Assembly (NCBI GenBank): GCA_025656895.1
Contig: JAHXHF010000233.1
Coordinates: 1-5,044 of the forward strand
Origin: a gamma proteobacterium symbiont of Bathyaustriella thionipta
GTDB lineage: Bacteria; Pseudomonadota; Gammaproteobacteria; Chromatiales; Chromatiaceae
Length of the DNA: 5,044 bases
Direction of reading: 5' to 3'
Part shown: in pieces, positions 1-5,044 of the stretch
Layout: each line of letters starts with the position of its first letter
How positions within the stretch are numbered: position 1 is the stretch's first letter
Notes under the pieces: model-generated
The model's database searches: none
Seen by the model: the letters and a program-made list of their open reading frames with translations, nothing else
What the model was told of the DNA's origin: nothing
Made by a program: the position numbers and the translations under genes

Positions 1-34
1 AAAGATAATAGTAATATGATCCTTGAATGACATG

Positions 35-47
35 GGACTTTCAGTCC
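35..47. repeat. Small inverted repeat beside the junction palindrome
   Basis: GGACT (35-39) and AGTCC (43-47) are exact inverted copies with a TTC loop. An alternative outer pairing, TGGGA (33-37) with TCCCA (50-54), overlaps it. This is a small structure and could be chance. It is listed because two dyads lie together within 50 bases of the breakpoint, as is often seen at the ends of mobile elements. Confidence 0.4.
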
Positions 48-59
48 AATCCCAGCAAC

Positions 60-79
60 CTATGCACTTTAGTGCATAG
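60..79. repeat. Perfect palindrome with 2-base loop at the junction
   Basis: CTATGCACT (60-68) and AGTGCATAG (71-79) are exact reverse complements separated by TT. The stem can be extended by CAAC (56-59) pairing with GTTG (82-85) across a two-base bulge (TC, 80-81). Its right arm ends within a few bases of where the exporter coding similarity begins, so it marks the breakpoint closely. It could be a mobile-element terminus, a hairpin recognised by a single-strand transposase, or a chance structure. No T-tract follows it, so it is not a standard intrinsic terminator. Confidence 0.7.
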
Positions 80-99
80 TCGTTGAGTTTCTGCAGCGC

Positions 100-1482
100 A
101 TGAGCGAAGGGCTGACGAAAAGCAAGGCTATGCTGGTCAGTTTGAAAGTGAATCTGCAACCGGTATTTCTGACCTCGATTACTACCGCTATCGGTTTTCT
201 CAGCCTGAATTTCAGTGACGCGCCGCCGTTCCGTGATTTGGGCAATATGGCGGCCAGCGGGGTTATTTTTGCCTTCATTCTATCGCTGACTTTTATGCCG
301 GCATTGATGATGCTGTTGCCGGTATCGGCCAAACGCCAGCCGGGCATGCAGTCCCGCAGTATGCAGAAACTGGCTGAATTTGTGATCCGGCGGCAGCGGG
401 CTTTACTGTGGGGTATCGGTGTATCTATTGTGTTGCTGGTAGCGCAAGTGCCACGCAATGTATTGAATGACCAGTTTGTTACTTATTTTGATAAATCCAT
501 CCAGTTCCGCCAGGACACCGAATACGCGCTGAATCATTTGACCGGCATTTATCTGATGGAGTTTTCCATGCAGGCGGATGATCAGGGGGGTATCAGTGAT
601 CCCGGTTTTCTGCGTTATGTGGAAGACTTTTCCCAGTGGCTGCGGCAACAGCCCGATGTGCTGCATGTCAATACACTCAGCGACACCATGAAACGTCTGA
701 ATCGCAGTATGCACGCGGATGATGATGCCTGGTATCGCTTGCCGGATGAACGTGAACTGGCCGCGCAGTACCTTTTGTTGTATGAATTTTCATTACCCTT
801 CGGGCTGGATCTGAATAACCAGATCAATGTAAAAAAATCAGCCACCCGCATTGTAGTAACGCTGAAAAATGTTACCACCGTGCGCATGCTGGAACTGGAG
901 CAGCAGGCAAAAGACTGGCTGGCTGAACATAAGGGGCATTTCAGTATGCCGCCGGATGCCAGTTCTTCTTTAATGTTCGCGCACATCGGTTCACGTAATA
1001 TTGTTGCCATGCTGGAAGGTACTTTTATTGCCTTGCTGCTCATTTCTGCCATTCTGATTCTGGCACTGCGTTCCTGGCGGGTGGGTTTTATCAGTCTGAT
1101 ACCCAATCTGGTGCCGGCACTGGCTGCTTTCGGTATCTGGGGACTGTTTGTGGGGCAGGTAGGTCTTGCCCTGTCGGTGGTATCGGGTATGACGTTGGGT
1201 ATTGTGGTGGATGACACGGTTCATTTTCTGAGCAAATATCTGCATGCCAAACGTGATTTGGGCAAAAATTCGGAAGATGCCGTACGTTACGCTTTTTCCA
1301 CAGTCGGAGTCGCTTTGTGGGTCACTTCTTTTGTTCTAGTGCTGGGATTTGCCATATTATCTTTGTCAAAGTTTGAACTGAATGCCGGAATGGGGCTGCT
1401 GACTGCGATTACAATAGCGCTGGCACTGGTTGCCGATTTATTATTCTTACCGCCCTTACTATTGAAGTTTACAAAAAAATGA
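100..1482 (+). CDS. 5'-truncated RND-superfamily (MMPL/SSD-type) exporter
   Basis: This is the C-terminal 460 residues of a predicted inner-membrane RND exporter of the MMPL type; such proteins normally run to roughly 750-800 residues with 12 membrane segments in two similar halves. Seen here are hydrophobic segments at about 21-37 and 50-75 (last two of the first half), 102-117 (TM7), a large periplasmic loop at about 120-300, and five more segments at about 302-323, 330-351, 355-372, 400-423 and 428-455. The second-half relay motif GIVVDD is at 367-372. The equivalent first-half motif, TM1-TM4 and the first periplasmic domain are absent. Coding similarity begins at about 76-81, just after an in-frame TAG (70-72), and the ATG at 100 has no Shine-Dalgarno sequence, so this ATG is probably not a native start. 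A half pump is unlikely to work, so the gene is best regarded as a remnant. Its stop overlaps the next start (ATGA, 1479-1482). In related cassettes it would drive transport of a lipid-like or other hydrophobic substrate; the substrate is unknown. Confidence 0.88.
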   Translation: MSEGLTKSKAMLVSLKVNLQPVFLTSITTAIGFLSLNFSDAPPFRDLGNMAASGVIFAFILSLTFMPALMMLLPVSAKRQPGMQSRSMQKLAEFVIRRQRALLWGIGVSIVLLVAQVPRNVLNDQFVTYFDKSIQFRQDTEYALNHLTGIYLMEFSMQADDQGGISDPGFLRYVEDFSQWLRQQPDVLHVNTLSDTMKRLNRSMHADDDAWYRLPDERELAAQYLLLYEFSLPFGLDLNNQINVKKSATRIVVTLKNVTTVRMLELEQQAKDWLAEHKGHFSMPPDASSSLMFAHIGSRNIVAMLEGTFIALLLISAILILALRSWRVGFISLIPNLVPALAAFGIWGLFVGQVGLALSVVSGMTLGIVVDDTVHFLSKYLHAKRDLGKNSEDAVRYAFSTVGVALWVTSFVLVLGFAILSLSKFELNAGMGLLTAITIALALVADLLFLPPLLLKFTKK

Positions 1483-1619
1483 AATATTCACTGATTGCTA
1501 GTTTATTGATTCTTATTTTACCTCCGGCATGGGGGCAAACACCGGAAGAGCATGGTTTGCAGATTGCTCAGGAAGCCGACCGTAGAGATACCGGCTTTAA
1601 TGATTTACCGCCGACATGA
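1479..1619 (+). pseudogene. 5' fragment of the LolA-like gene: signal peptide and N-terminus
   Basis: This short frame (46 residues) starts at the ATG overlapping the exporter stop. It encodes M-K-Y followed by a hydrophobic core at about residues 5-16 and a likely signal peptidase I site after A-W-G (residue 19). A segment then follows containing EEHGLQIAQEADRRDTGF, which fits the mature N-terminus of the LolA-like family. The frame closes at TGA 1617-1619. Adding one base near 1604-1606 (for example TTT to TTTT after GAT) joins it cleanly to the following frame as G-F-N-D-F-T-A-D-M-T-M. It is therefore the front of the next gene and not a separate peptide. Whether the missing base is a true mutation or a sequence error cannot be decided here. 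Confidence 0.85.
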
Positions 1620-2257
1620 CCATGCTGCTGCGCAATGCTCACGGCGAGGAAAGTTTACGCTACATGCGTACCCGGGCGCTGGAAGTGGAAAATGACGGAG
1701 ATAAAACCCTGATGGTTTTCGACCGCCCGCGCGACGTAAAAGGCACGGCTTTACTGACTTTTTCGCATAAAACCGAACTGGATGATCAATGGCTTTATCT
1801 GCCGGCACTGAAACGCGTCAAACGCATTGCTTCAAAAAACAAATCGGGCCCTTTTATGGGCAGTGAATTTGCTTTTGAGGATCTGGCGTCCCAGGAAGTT
1901 GAAAAATACACCTATAAATACCTGCGTGATGAAGCCTGTGGGGATCTGCAGTGTTTCGTGATCGAGCGTTATCCGGTTGATCCGAATTCGGGTTATACGC
2001 GGCAGATGGTATGGCTGGACAAGCAGGAATACCGGCCGCAAAAGATTGATTACTATGACCGCAAGAACAGTCTGTTGAAAACACTGGAATTCAGCAAGTA
2101 CAGCCAGTATCTGGATCGTTACTGGCGTGCCGCCGATATGTTTATGAGCAATCATCAAACCGCTAAAACCACCCTGTTGAGCTGGAGCAACTACCAGTTC
2201 CGGGTTGGCCTGAAAGATTCTGATTTCAATAGAAACAGTTTAAAACGTATTCGCTGA
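1616..2257 (+). CDS. LolA-like outer membrane lipoprotein-sorting protein (body, frameshifted from its signal peptide)
   Basis: This 213-residue frame holds the body of a periplasmic LolA-like protein of the kind annotated as 'outer membrane lipoprotein-sorting protein'. That fold is a half-barrel with a hydrophobic cavity that carries acyl or other lipid-like ligands. Recognisable conserved stretches are FDRPRDVKGTALL (35-47), DDQWLYLPALKRVKRI (56-71), GSEFAFEDL (82-90), a Cys pair at 108 and 113 (possible disulfide), ERYPVD near 117-122 and WLDKQEYRPQKIDYYDRKN near 133-151. Joined to the frame at 1479, the protein would be 259 residues, a normal family length. Without that join it begins at ATG 1616 with no signal peptide and would stay in the cytoplasm. 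Stop-start overlap (ATGA, 1616-1619) could allow low-level reinitiation, but the product would be mislocalised. Its stop overlaps the next start (TGATG, 2255-2259), so it is coupled to the barrel gene. Function is known only by family; the ligand is unknown. Confidence 0.88.
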   Translation: MTMLLRNAHGEESLRYMRTRALEVENDGDKTLMVFDRPRDVKGTALLTFSHKTELDDQWLYLPALKRVKRIASKNKSGPFMGSEFAFEDLASQEVEKYTYKYLRDEACGDLQCFVIERYPVDPNSGYTRQMVWLDKQEYRPQKIDYYDRKNSLLKTLEFSKYSQYLDRYWRAADMFMSNHQTAKTTLLSWSNYQFRVGLKDSDFNRNSLKRIR

Positions 2258-3450
2258 TGCGCCTGCGCGGGTTAACGGCGATGCTGCTGTTTGCGGCGCT
2301 ACCGGTATTTGCCGATGATGTTGAAATCAGTGGTTATGTATCGGCGCAAAACCGTTATTTTGTGCAGCAGGAGCTGGATTCGCGCCAACATGGCAATTAT
2401 GTGTCACTGGCTGCCGAGCCTGAATTTTATCTTGAAAAGAATGCCGGCAATGATGTTTTTCGCTTCAAACCTTTTGTTCGCCTGGATCAATACGACAGTA
2501 AACGCACTCATGCTGATGTTCGCGAGGCCTCATGGCTGCATGTAAGCGGTAATTCCGAATGGCTTGTGGGCGTCAGTAAAGAGTATTGGGGGGTCACTGA
2601 ATCGGTGCATCTGGTTGATATTATCAACCAGACCGATCTGGTGGAAAACCCGGATGGTGAACAAAAACTCGGACAGCCGATGCTGAAGTTTTCCACCGTA
2701 CAGGACTGGGGGATTGTGGATTTATTCGTCATGCCCTGGTTTCGTGAGCGCACCTTTGCCGGCAAGGAAGGCCGTCCACGCAGTTCGCCACGGGTTGATA
2801 GCAGCCTGACCGAATATGACTCCGGCTCCGAACAGCATCATGTGGATGTGGCCGCGCGCTGGATTAACAGCTATGGCGACTGGGATATCGGGCTTTCCGG
2901 TTTTTATGGCACTTCGCGTGACCCGGATTTTATTCCCAAAGTGAAAAGCTCGGGTGAAGTGGTGCTGGCTCCTTTTTATCCTGTTATCGGTCAGATTGGG
3001 CTGGATATTCAGGCCACCAAGGGCGACTGGCTATGGAAGCTGGAAACCATCTACCGCAACGGCCAGGGTGAGGAAAATTATATAGCGGCAGACGCAGGCT
3101 TTGAATACACCCTGGTAGGCGTGGCGGGTACGCAGGCTGATGTCGGCCTGCTGCTGGAATATCTTTACGATGATCGCAGCAAGAGCATTGTCAGCCCGTT
3201 TGATGATGATATTTTTGCCGGTATGCGTCTGACCCTGAATGATGCGCAAAGTACTGAACTGTTGTTCGGCGTGGTGCAGGACAGACATGAAAGCAGCCGC
3301 TTTTTTAATCTGGAAGCCAGCCGTCGTTTGGGTGAATCCTTTGTGTTAAGTATCCAGGGACGTTTCTGGAATAATATTGCTCGCGATGATCCGCTCTACA
3401 GCTTGCGTGATGATGACTATATCGAAATTGATTTAAAACGTTATTTCTAA
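2257..3450 (+). CDS. Outer-membrane beta-barrel protein of the RND/LolA-like cassette
   Basis: This 397-residue protein has a clear signal peptide: M-R-L-R-G, a hydrophobic core at 6-17, and likely cleavage after V-F-A at 19, giving DDVEISGYVSAQ as the mature N-terminus. The rest shows alternating polar/hydrophobic strands rich in aromatic residues, for example about 194-203, 208-218, 295-304, 333-342, 361-371 and 387-397. It ends in Y-I-E-I-D-L-K-R-Y-F; a terminal Phe on an amphipathic strand is the usual signal for BAM-dependent insertion. No plug, OmpA or TonB-box motif is visible. I place it as a porin-like barrel of the type found next to LolA-like and RND exporter genes; I cannot name a precise family. 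The start at 2257 is preferred because it keeps the basic N-region and overlaps the upstream stop by one base, implying translational coupling; no Shine-Dalgarno sequence is evident. An internal ATG at 2281 would lose the basic residues. It is likely the outer-membrane exit or entry point for the ligand handled by its two neighbours (inference). The reading frame looks intact. Confidence 0.82.
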   Translation: MRLRGLTAMLLFAALPVFADDVEISGYVSAQNRYFVQQELDSRQHGNYVSLAAEPEFYLEKNAGNDVFRFKPFVRLDQYDSKRTHADVREASWLHVSGNSEWLVGVSKEYWGVTESVHLVDIINQTDLVENPDGEQKLGQPMLKFSTVQDWGIVDLFVMPWFRERTFAGKEGRPRSSPRVDSSLTEYDSGSEQHHVDVAARWINSYGDWDIGLSGFYGTSRDPDFIPKVKSSGEVVLAPFYPVIGQIGLDIQATKGDWLWKLETIYRNGQGEENYIAADAGFEYTLVGVAGTQADVGLLLEYLYDDRSKSIVSPFDDDIFAGMRLTLNDAQSTELLFGVVQDRHESSRFFNLEASRRLGESFVLSIQGRFWNNIARDDPLYSLRDDDYIEIDLKRYF

Positions 3451-3516
3451 TCCTGACGGTCGGTGATGAATTAATAGCTCCTGAAATACTTATGCTTCTT
3501 GATGTTGTTGGCGGAT

Positions 3517-3531
3517 CTGTCAGAATGACAG
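3517..3531. promoter_or_regulatory. Candidate operator dyad upstream of the sigma-54 activator gene
   Basis: CTGTCA (3517-3522) and TGACAG (3526-3531) are exact inverted copies around a 3-base centre (GAA). The dyad lies 60 bases before the activator start, in the only sizeable intergenic gap. A weak sigma-70-like promoter, TTGATG (3499-3504) then 16 bases then CAGAAT (3521-3526), would overlap it, which would suit autorepression by the Fis-type regulator. The core TGTC-N5-GACA resembles dyads bound by helix-turn-helix dimers, but I cannot match it to a named regulator. Single half-sites elsewhere in the window are not informative. Confidence 0.4.
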
Positions 3532-3544
3532 TAAGGCAGAAGAA

Positions 3545-3568
3545 CGGCAGGCAATAGCCGTCATGCCG
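3545..3568 (+). other. Possible leader hairpin ahead of the activator's ribosome binding site
   Basis: CGGCA-GGC (3545-3552) can pair with GCC (3557-3559) and TGCCG (3564-3568), leaving a four-base bulge and an AATA loop. A competing pairing is ACGGC (3544-3548) with GCCGT (3557-3561). No T-run follows. It sits 12 bases before AGGAG, so at most it could modulate translation of the activator. A chance structure is quite possible. Confidence 0.2.
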
Positions 3569-3580
3569 AGCGGTTTCACG

Positions 3581-3585
3581 AGGAG
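3581..3585 (+). promoter_or_regulatory. Ribosome binding site of the activator gene
   Basis: AGGAG is six bases before the ATG at 3592 and fixes that start. Another ATG at 3588 is only two bases from it, is in a different frame and reaches a stop after four codons, so it is not used. This is the only strong Shine-Dalgarno sequence found at a gene start in the window; the upstream genes rely on stop-start overlaps. Confidence 0.75.
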
Positions 3586-3591
3586 TCATGT

Positions 3592-4953
3592 ATGAGCAAT
3601 AAAAAGCCTGCTGTGCCGTCATGCCAGCAGATTATCAATAGTTTTCCTGAACCCTTTGTCATTATTGACAGGCATTACCAAATCCTGTCAGCTAATGAGC
3701 GTTATGCCAGACATTATGGCTATGACAGTGATGATATTATCGGTCGGCGCTGTCACGAGGTTTCGCATCGCTCGGCGGTTCCCTGTAGCCAGAATGGAGA
3801 ACATTGCCCGCTGGATACCGTCTTCCAGACTGCAGAAGCCACCCAGGTTATGCATGTGCATTATGATGCCGAGGGTAGGGAGGAGCGTGTGCAGATTACA
3901 GCTACGCCCTTGTTTGACAGTGATGGAAAACTGGAATACATGGGAGAGTTGATGACACCAGTTTTCAGTCCACTGGATAGTGAAGGCCCCATCGTGGGTC
4001 GCTCTCCCGCCATTTTGCATATGATCAGTTTGCTGCAACGTGTTGCTCCAACCCGCTCAACGGTATTGTTGACGGGTGAAAGCGGTGTCGGCAAAGAATG
4101 CGCGGCCGAATATCTTCACCACTATTCCAGTCGTGCCAGTCAACCCTTTATTGTGGTGGATTGCGGCACACTGGGTGAAAATCTGATTGAAAGTGAGTTG
4201 TTCGGACATGTTAAAGGCGCTTTCACCGGAGCTGCCAGCCATAAAAAAGGGCTTTTTGAAGCGGCTAATGGCGGTACTTTGTTCATTGATGAAATTGGTG
4301 AACTGCCGCTGGAATTGCAGACCAAACTGCTGCGGGTACTGGAAAGCGGGCGTATTCGTCCTATAGGCGGCACCGATTATAAAGAGGTTGATGTGCGCGT
4401 GGTGGCCGCCACCAATCGTGATTTGCAGCACATGATTCGTGAAGGCGGCTTTCGGGCTGATCTTTATTATCGTTTATCCGCTTTTCCGGTAAATACGCCA
4501 CCACTGCGGGAACGTCAGGATGATATTCCGTTATTGGCCGAACACTTTTTGCACGGTATGGAAAATGGTGACGCCCATATTCCTTTATCAACCGAGGTCA
4601 TTGAAAGACTTCTTTCCTACGACTATCCGGGCAATGTACGGGAAATGCGAAATATTATTGAAAGAGCGGTCATTCTGGCCGCCGGAGAAGTGCTGACCCC
4701 CCAGTATTTTCTGTTTGCTGATAATCAGATGCCTGAATACAAGGAACCGGCCCATAATACAGACAGACAGGAAGAGAGTCGGCCGGCTCCAGTGCGAGAC
4801 TTGCTGACCCGGCGTGGCAGTTTGCCTGACCCGGACAGTATTTTGCAGGCTCTGGAAGTCTGTCAGGGACATCGGGCGCAGGCGGCTGATATGCTGGGAA
4901 TCAGCGAGCGTACCCTGTATCGTCATTTGCAAAAGCTTCGCAAGCAAGCATAG
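3592..4953 (+). CDS. PAS-domain sigma-54-dependent transcriptional activator (AAA+, Fis-type HTH)
   Basis: This 453-residue cytoplasmic enhancer-binding protein activates RNA polymerase carrying sigma-54. An N-terminal PAS sensor (about 10-122) is followed by the AAA+ domain (about 133-365): Walker A GESGVGKE (163-170), the sigma-54-contacting GAFTGA loop (209-214), Walker B GGTLFIDE (227-234), sensor I A-T-N-R (273-276), arginine-finger region FRADLYYR (287-294) and sensor II G-N-V-R-E (347-351). After a polar linker (about 378-410) comes a Fis-type helix-turn-helix at about 413-450, including AADMLGISERTLYRHLQKL. All key catalytic elements are present and the length is normal, so it should be active. 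The PAS domain carries Cys54, His55, His59, Cys65, His71 and Cys72, a cluster suited to metal, haem, iron-sulfur or redox sensing. There is no receiver domain, so control is probably by a ligand or redox signal. It is separated from the barrel gene by 141 bases with its own ribosome binding site, so it is probably a separate transcription unit. Its target is not visible here. Confidence 0.95.
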   Translation: MSNKKPAVPSCQQIINSFPEPFVIIDRHYQILSANERYARHYGYDSDDIIGRRCHEVSHRSAVPCSQNGEHCPLDTVFQTAEATQVMHVHYDAEGREERVQITATPLFDSDGKLEYMGELMTPVFSPLDSEGPIVGRSPAILHMISLLQRVAPTRSTVLLTGESGVGKECAAEYLHHYSSRASQPFIVVDCGTLGENLIESELFGHVKGAFTGAASHKKGLFEAANGGTLFIDEIGELPLELQTKLLRVLESGRIRPIGGTDYKEVDVRVVAATNRDLQHMIREGGFRADLYYRLSAFPVNTPPLRERQDDIPLLAEHFLHGMENGDAHIPLSTEVIERLLSYDYPGNVREMRNIIERAVILAAGEVLTPQYFLFADNQMPEYKEPAHNTDRQEESRPAPVRDLLTRRGSLPDPDSILQALEVCQGHRAQAADMLGISERTLYRHLQKLRKQA

Positions 4954-4973
4954 TACTCCAACCATGCTGTTTT
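4947..4973 (+). terminator. Weak candidate terminator after the activator gene
   Basis: AGCAT (4947-4951) and ATGCT (4964-4968) are inverted copies, extended inward by GT/AC (4953-4954 with 4961-4962) across one mismatch, with an ACTCCA loop. A G and then four T (4970-4973) follow. The stem overlaps the TAG stop, is AT-rich, and the T-run is short, so termination would be inefficient if real. Confidence 0.25.
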
Positions 4974-5020
4974 GATGGGTTCAGTTGGTCTGTCAGTGCT
5001 CATGGGTAGGCGCGCCGCGC

Positions 5021-5044
5021 TGCAAATGGCCTTAGTCCTTTGCA
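5021..5044. repeat. Inverted repeat at the right edge of the window
   Basis: TGCAAA (5021-5026) and TTTGCA (5039-5044) are exact inverted copies 12 bases apart, and GG/CC can add two inner pairs (5028-5029 with 5037-5038) across a one-base bulge. The window ends at the last base of the right arm, so the context cannot be judged. No gene is seen from 4954 to the end. Confidence 0.3.

Larger units (their letters stand above)
1..79. other. Non-coding segment left of a rearrangement junction
   Basis: No open frame of useful length is present in this stretch; all three forward frames carry stops, including an in-frame TAG at 70-72 ahead of the exporter fragment. The exporter's coding similarity resumes at about 76-81, reading I-V-V-E-F-L-Q just before the ATG at 100. 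DNA to the left therefore does not belong to the exporter gene. Two dyads sit here: GGACT-TTC-AGTCC at 35-47 and the palindrome at 60-79. The simplest reading is the end of an inserted element or a deletion/recombination scar. I do not recognise a specific insertion sequence family from this short piece, so that identity is inference only. Confidence 0.5.

Noticed and set aside
56..89. Possible integron attC site (CAAC ... GTTGAGT around the palindrome)
   Set aside because: GTTGAGT fits GTTRRRY, but the left side does not fit RYYYAAC, the element is only about 30 bases (attC sites are longer), and GTTGAGT is part of the exporter coding sequence.
615..1217. Long open frame on the - strand (200 codons) inside the exporter
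   Set aside because: It lies wholly opposite a gene with strong family features, and its translation is Ser/Arg/Thr-rich with no domain or membrane pattern; it is a shadow frame.
1599..1619. Programmed -1 frameshift joining the two parts of the LolA-like gene
   Set aside because: There is no X-XXY-YYZ heptamer at the shift point (GAT TTA CCG) and no clear downstream stimulatory hairpin. A plain base loss explains it better.
3451..3516. Intrinsic terminator after the barrel gene
   Set aside because: I could find no GC-rich stem followed by a T-run between the stop at 3450 and the dyad at 3517.
4863..4872. TGTCAGGGACA-like dyad similar to the upstream operator candidate
   Set aside because: It has a shorter spacer, and it is inside the coding sequence for the helix-turn-helix; it is most likely chance.
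4588..4965. Open frame on the - strand (125 codons) opposite the end of the activator
   Set aside because: It is antisense to the conserved AAA+ and helix-turn-helix coding region, with no recognisable domain; it is a shadow frame.
4987..5000. Sigma-54 promoter-like TGG...TGCT after the activator
   Set aside because: The GG to GC spacing is nine bases instead of the required ten, and the flanking consensus bases are missing.

Overview
The window looks like chromosomal DNA from a moderate-GC gammaproteobacterium. I base this on the type of RND exporter / LolA-like protein / outer-membrane barrel cassette and on the classical sigma-54 activator beside it. I cannot assign a genus from sequence alone. 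All recognisable genes lie on the + strand.

Layout. (1) Bases 1-79 hold no gene I recognise. They carry two adjacent dyads, one of them a 20-base perfect palindrome with a 2-base loop, and they abut the broken 5' side of an exporter gene. (2) 100-1482 is the C-terminal part of an MMPL/RND-superfamily exporter. The first periplasmic domain, TM1-TM4 and the first Asp relay motif are missing. (3) 1479-2257 is a LolA-like 'outer membrane lipoprotein-sorting' periplasmic protein. It is split by an apparent one-base loss near 1604-1606 that separates the signal peptide (1479-1619) from the body (1616-2257). (4) 2257-3450 is an intact outer-membrane beta-barrel protein with a signal peptide and a C-terminal Phe. 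(5) 3451-3591 is an intergenic region with a CTGTCA/TGACAG dyad and a good ribosome binding site. (6) 3592-4953 is a complete PAS / AAA+ / Fis-type sigma-54 activator with an unusual Cys/His cluster in its PAS domain. (7) 4954-5044 is non-coding as far as I can see.

The three genes in 100-2257-3450 are coupled by an ATGA overlap and a TGATG overlap. They look like one transport unit: an inner-membrane RND pump, a periplasmic hydrophobic-ligand carrier and an outer-membrane barrel, presumably moving a lipid-like or hydrophobic molecule across the envelope (inference). The unit appears damaged at this locus: the pump has lost its front half and any upstream promoter, and the carrier is frameshifted, while the barrel and the regulator look intact. 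The regulator's target is not visible here, because I found no sigma-54 promoter in the window. I see no convincing evidence for a wholly new system. The most interesting items are the rearrangement junction, the frameshift and the Cys/His-bearing PAS sensor.
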